DNA of 19,935 bases from Oscillospiraceae bacterium (GTDB lineage: Bacteria; Bacillota_A; Clostridia; Oscillospirales; CAG-272): NCBI GenBank assembly GCA_015064665.1, contig SVRU01000052.1, positions 1 through 19,935 of the forward strand, written 5' to 3'. The position numbers and the translations under genes are program-made. The notes under the pieces are model-generated. The model ran no database searches and was not told where the DNA came from. It saw nothing but the letters and a program-made list of their open reading frames with translations. Every line of letters starts with the position of its first letter. Within the stretch, counting starts at the first letter, position 1. This document shows, piece after piece, positions 19,854 through 19,935 of the stretch.

Positions 19854-19935
19854 TTGCGTTAATTTCCGCAAACTTTCCCATTAATTTGCACCTTCGTTTT
19901 TGAGAAAAAGAATTGAATATTTTTTAAAAAGCTAT

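Noticed and set aside
5700..19872. Target-site duplication flanking the element
   Set aside because: Bases directly outside the repeats (CGT left, TTG right) do not match; the true ends may differ by a few bases, so none is reported.
1..19935. CRISPR array
   Set aside because: No regularly spaced direct repeats were seen; the few repeats present are pairs or inverted repeats.

Overview
The window is bacterial, most likely a gut-type Firmicute (Clostridia/Oscillospiraceae-like). The evidence is a T-box leader in front of tyrS, AGGAGG-type ribosome binding sites, textbook TTGACA-17-TATAAT promoters, a SipW-type signal peptide and a BspA-like surface protein. TGA is used as a stop. All assignments come from reading motifs and translations by eye; nothing was searched.

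Chromosomal part (1-5731): a tRNA-Lys(UUU) gene that loses its 3' part in the T-loop; a 940-aa exported repeat/beta-helix surface protein with its own promoter and a bidirectional terminator; then on the minus strand tyrS followed by a HAD-IIA phosphatase, expressed from a strong promoter through a T-box leader.

Mobile part (5732-19853, about 14.1 kb): an integrated filamentous (inovirus-like) phage. Its signature genes are a Rep_trans-type rolling-circle initiator (6361-7530) and a large membrane-anchored Zot/pI-type morphogenesis ATPase (13978-16203). Around them lie a small putative ssDNA-binding protein, three membrane-anchored or secreted candidate virion proteins, tiny membrane peptides (coat candidates), small basic proteins, a membrane-tethered DUF3850/ASCH-like protein, and a zinc-ribbon PD-(D/E)XK-type nuclease on the opposite strand. 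An IS30-family DDE transposase lies at the right edge. A 21-bp imperfect inverted repeat (17/21) sits 6 bp past the transposase stop and again about 14 kb away, beside the hairpin-rich putative replication origin. This suggests the whole phage is mobilised as one IS30-like transposon.

Most unusual content: the element carries a set of short structured RNAs, each with its own consensus promoter. Three (12341-12407, 13267-13339, 16510-16581) run on the minus strand, convergent with three members of one small basic protein family (H-P-A-L ... N-P-N-P). Each RNA closes with a perfect stem whose terminator U-tract overlaps the 3' end of the protein gene. The two most similar proteins have RNAs sharing a motif, and the divergent protein has a divergent RNA. 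A fourth RNA (11832-11990) with a 13-bp closing stem and terminator precedes the nuclease gene. A fifth (17858-17979, plus strand) converges on a 34-aa ORF. These RNA-protein pairs are the best candidate for an undescribed system (RNA-regulated toxin, superinfection immunity or phage control).

The right end (16519-18753) holds a minus-strand cluster of four small unknown genes and about 0.7 kb of non-coding, hairpin-rich DNA that may serve replication or packaging.
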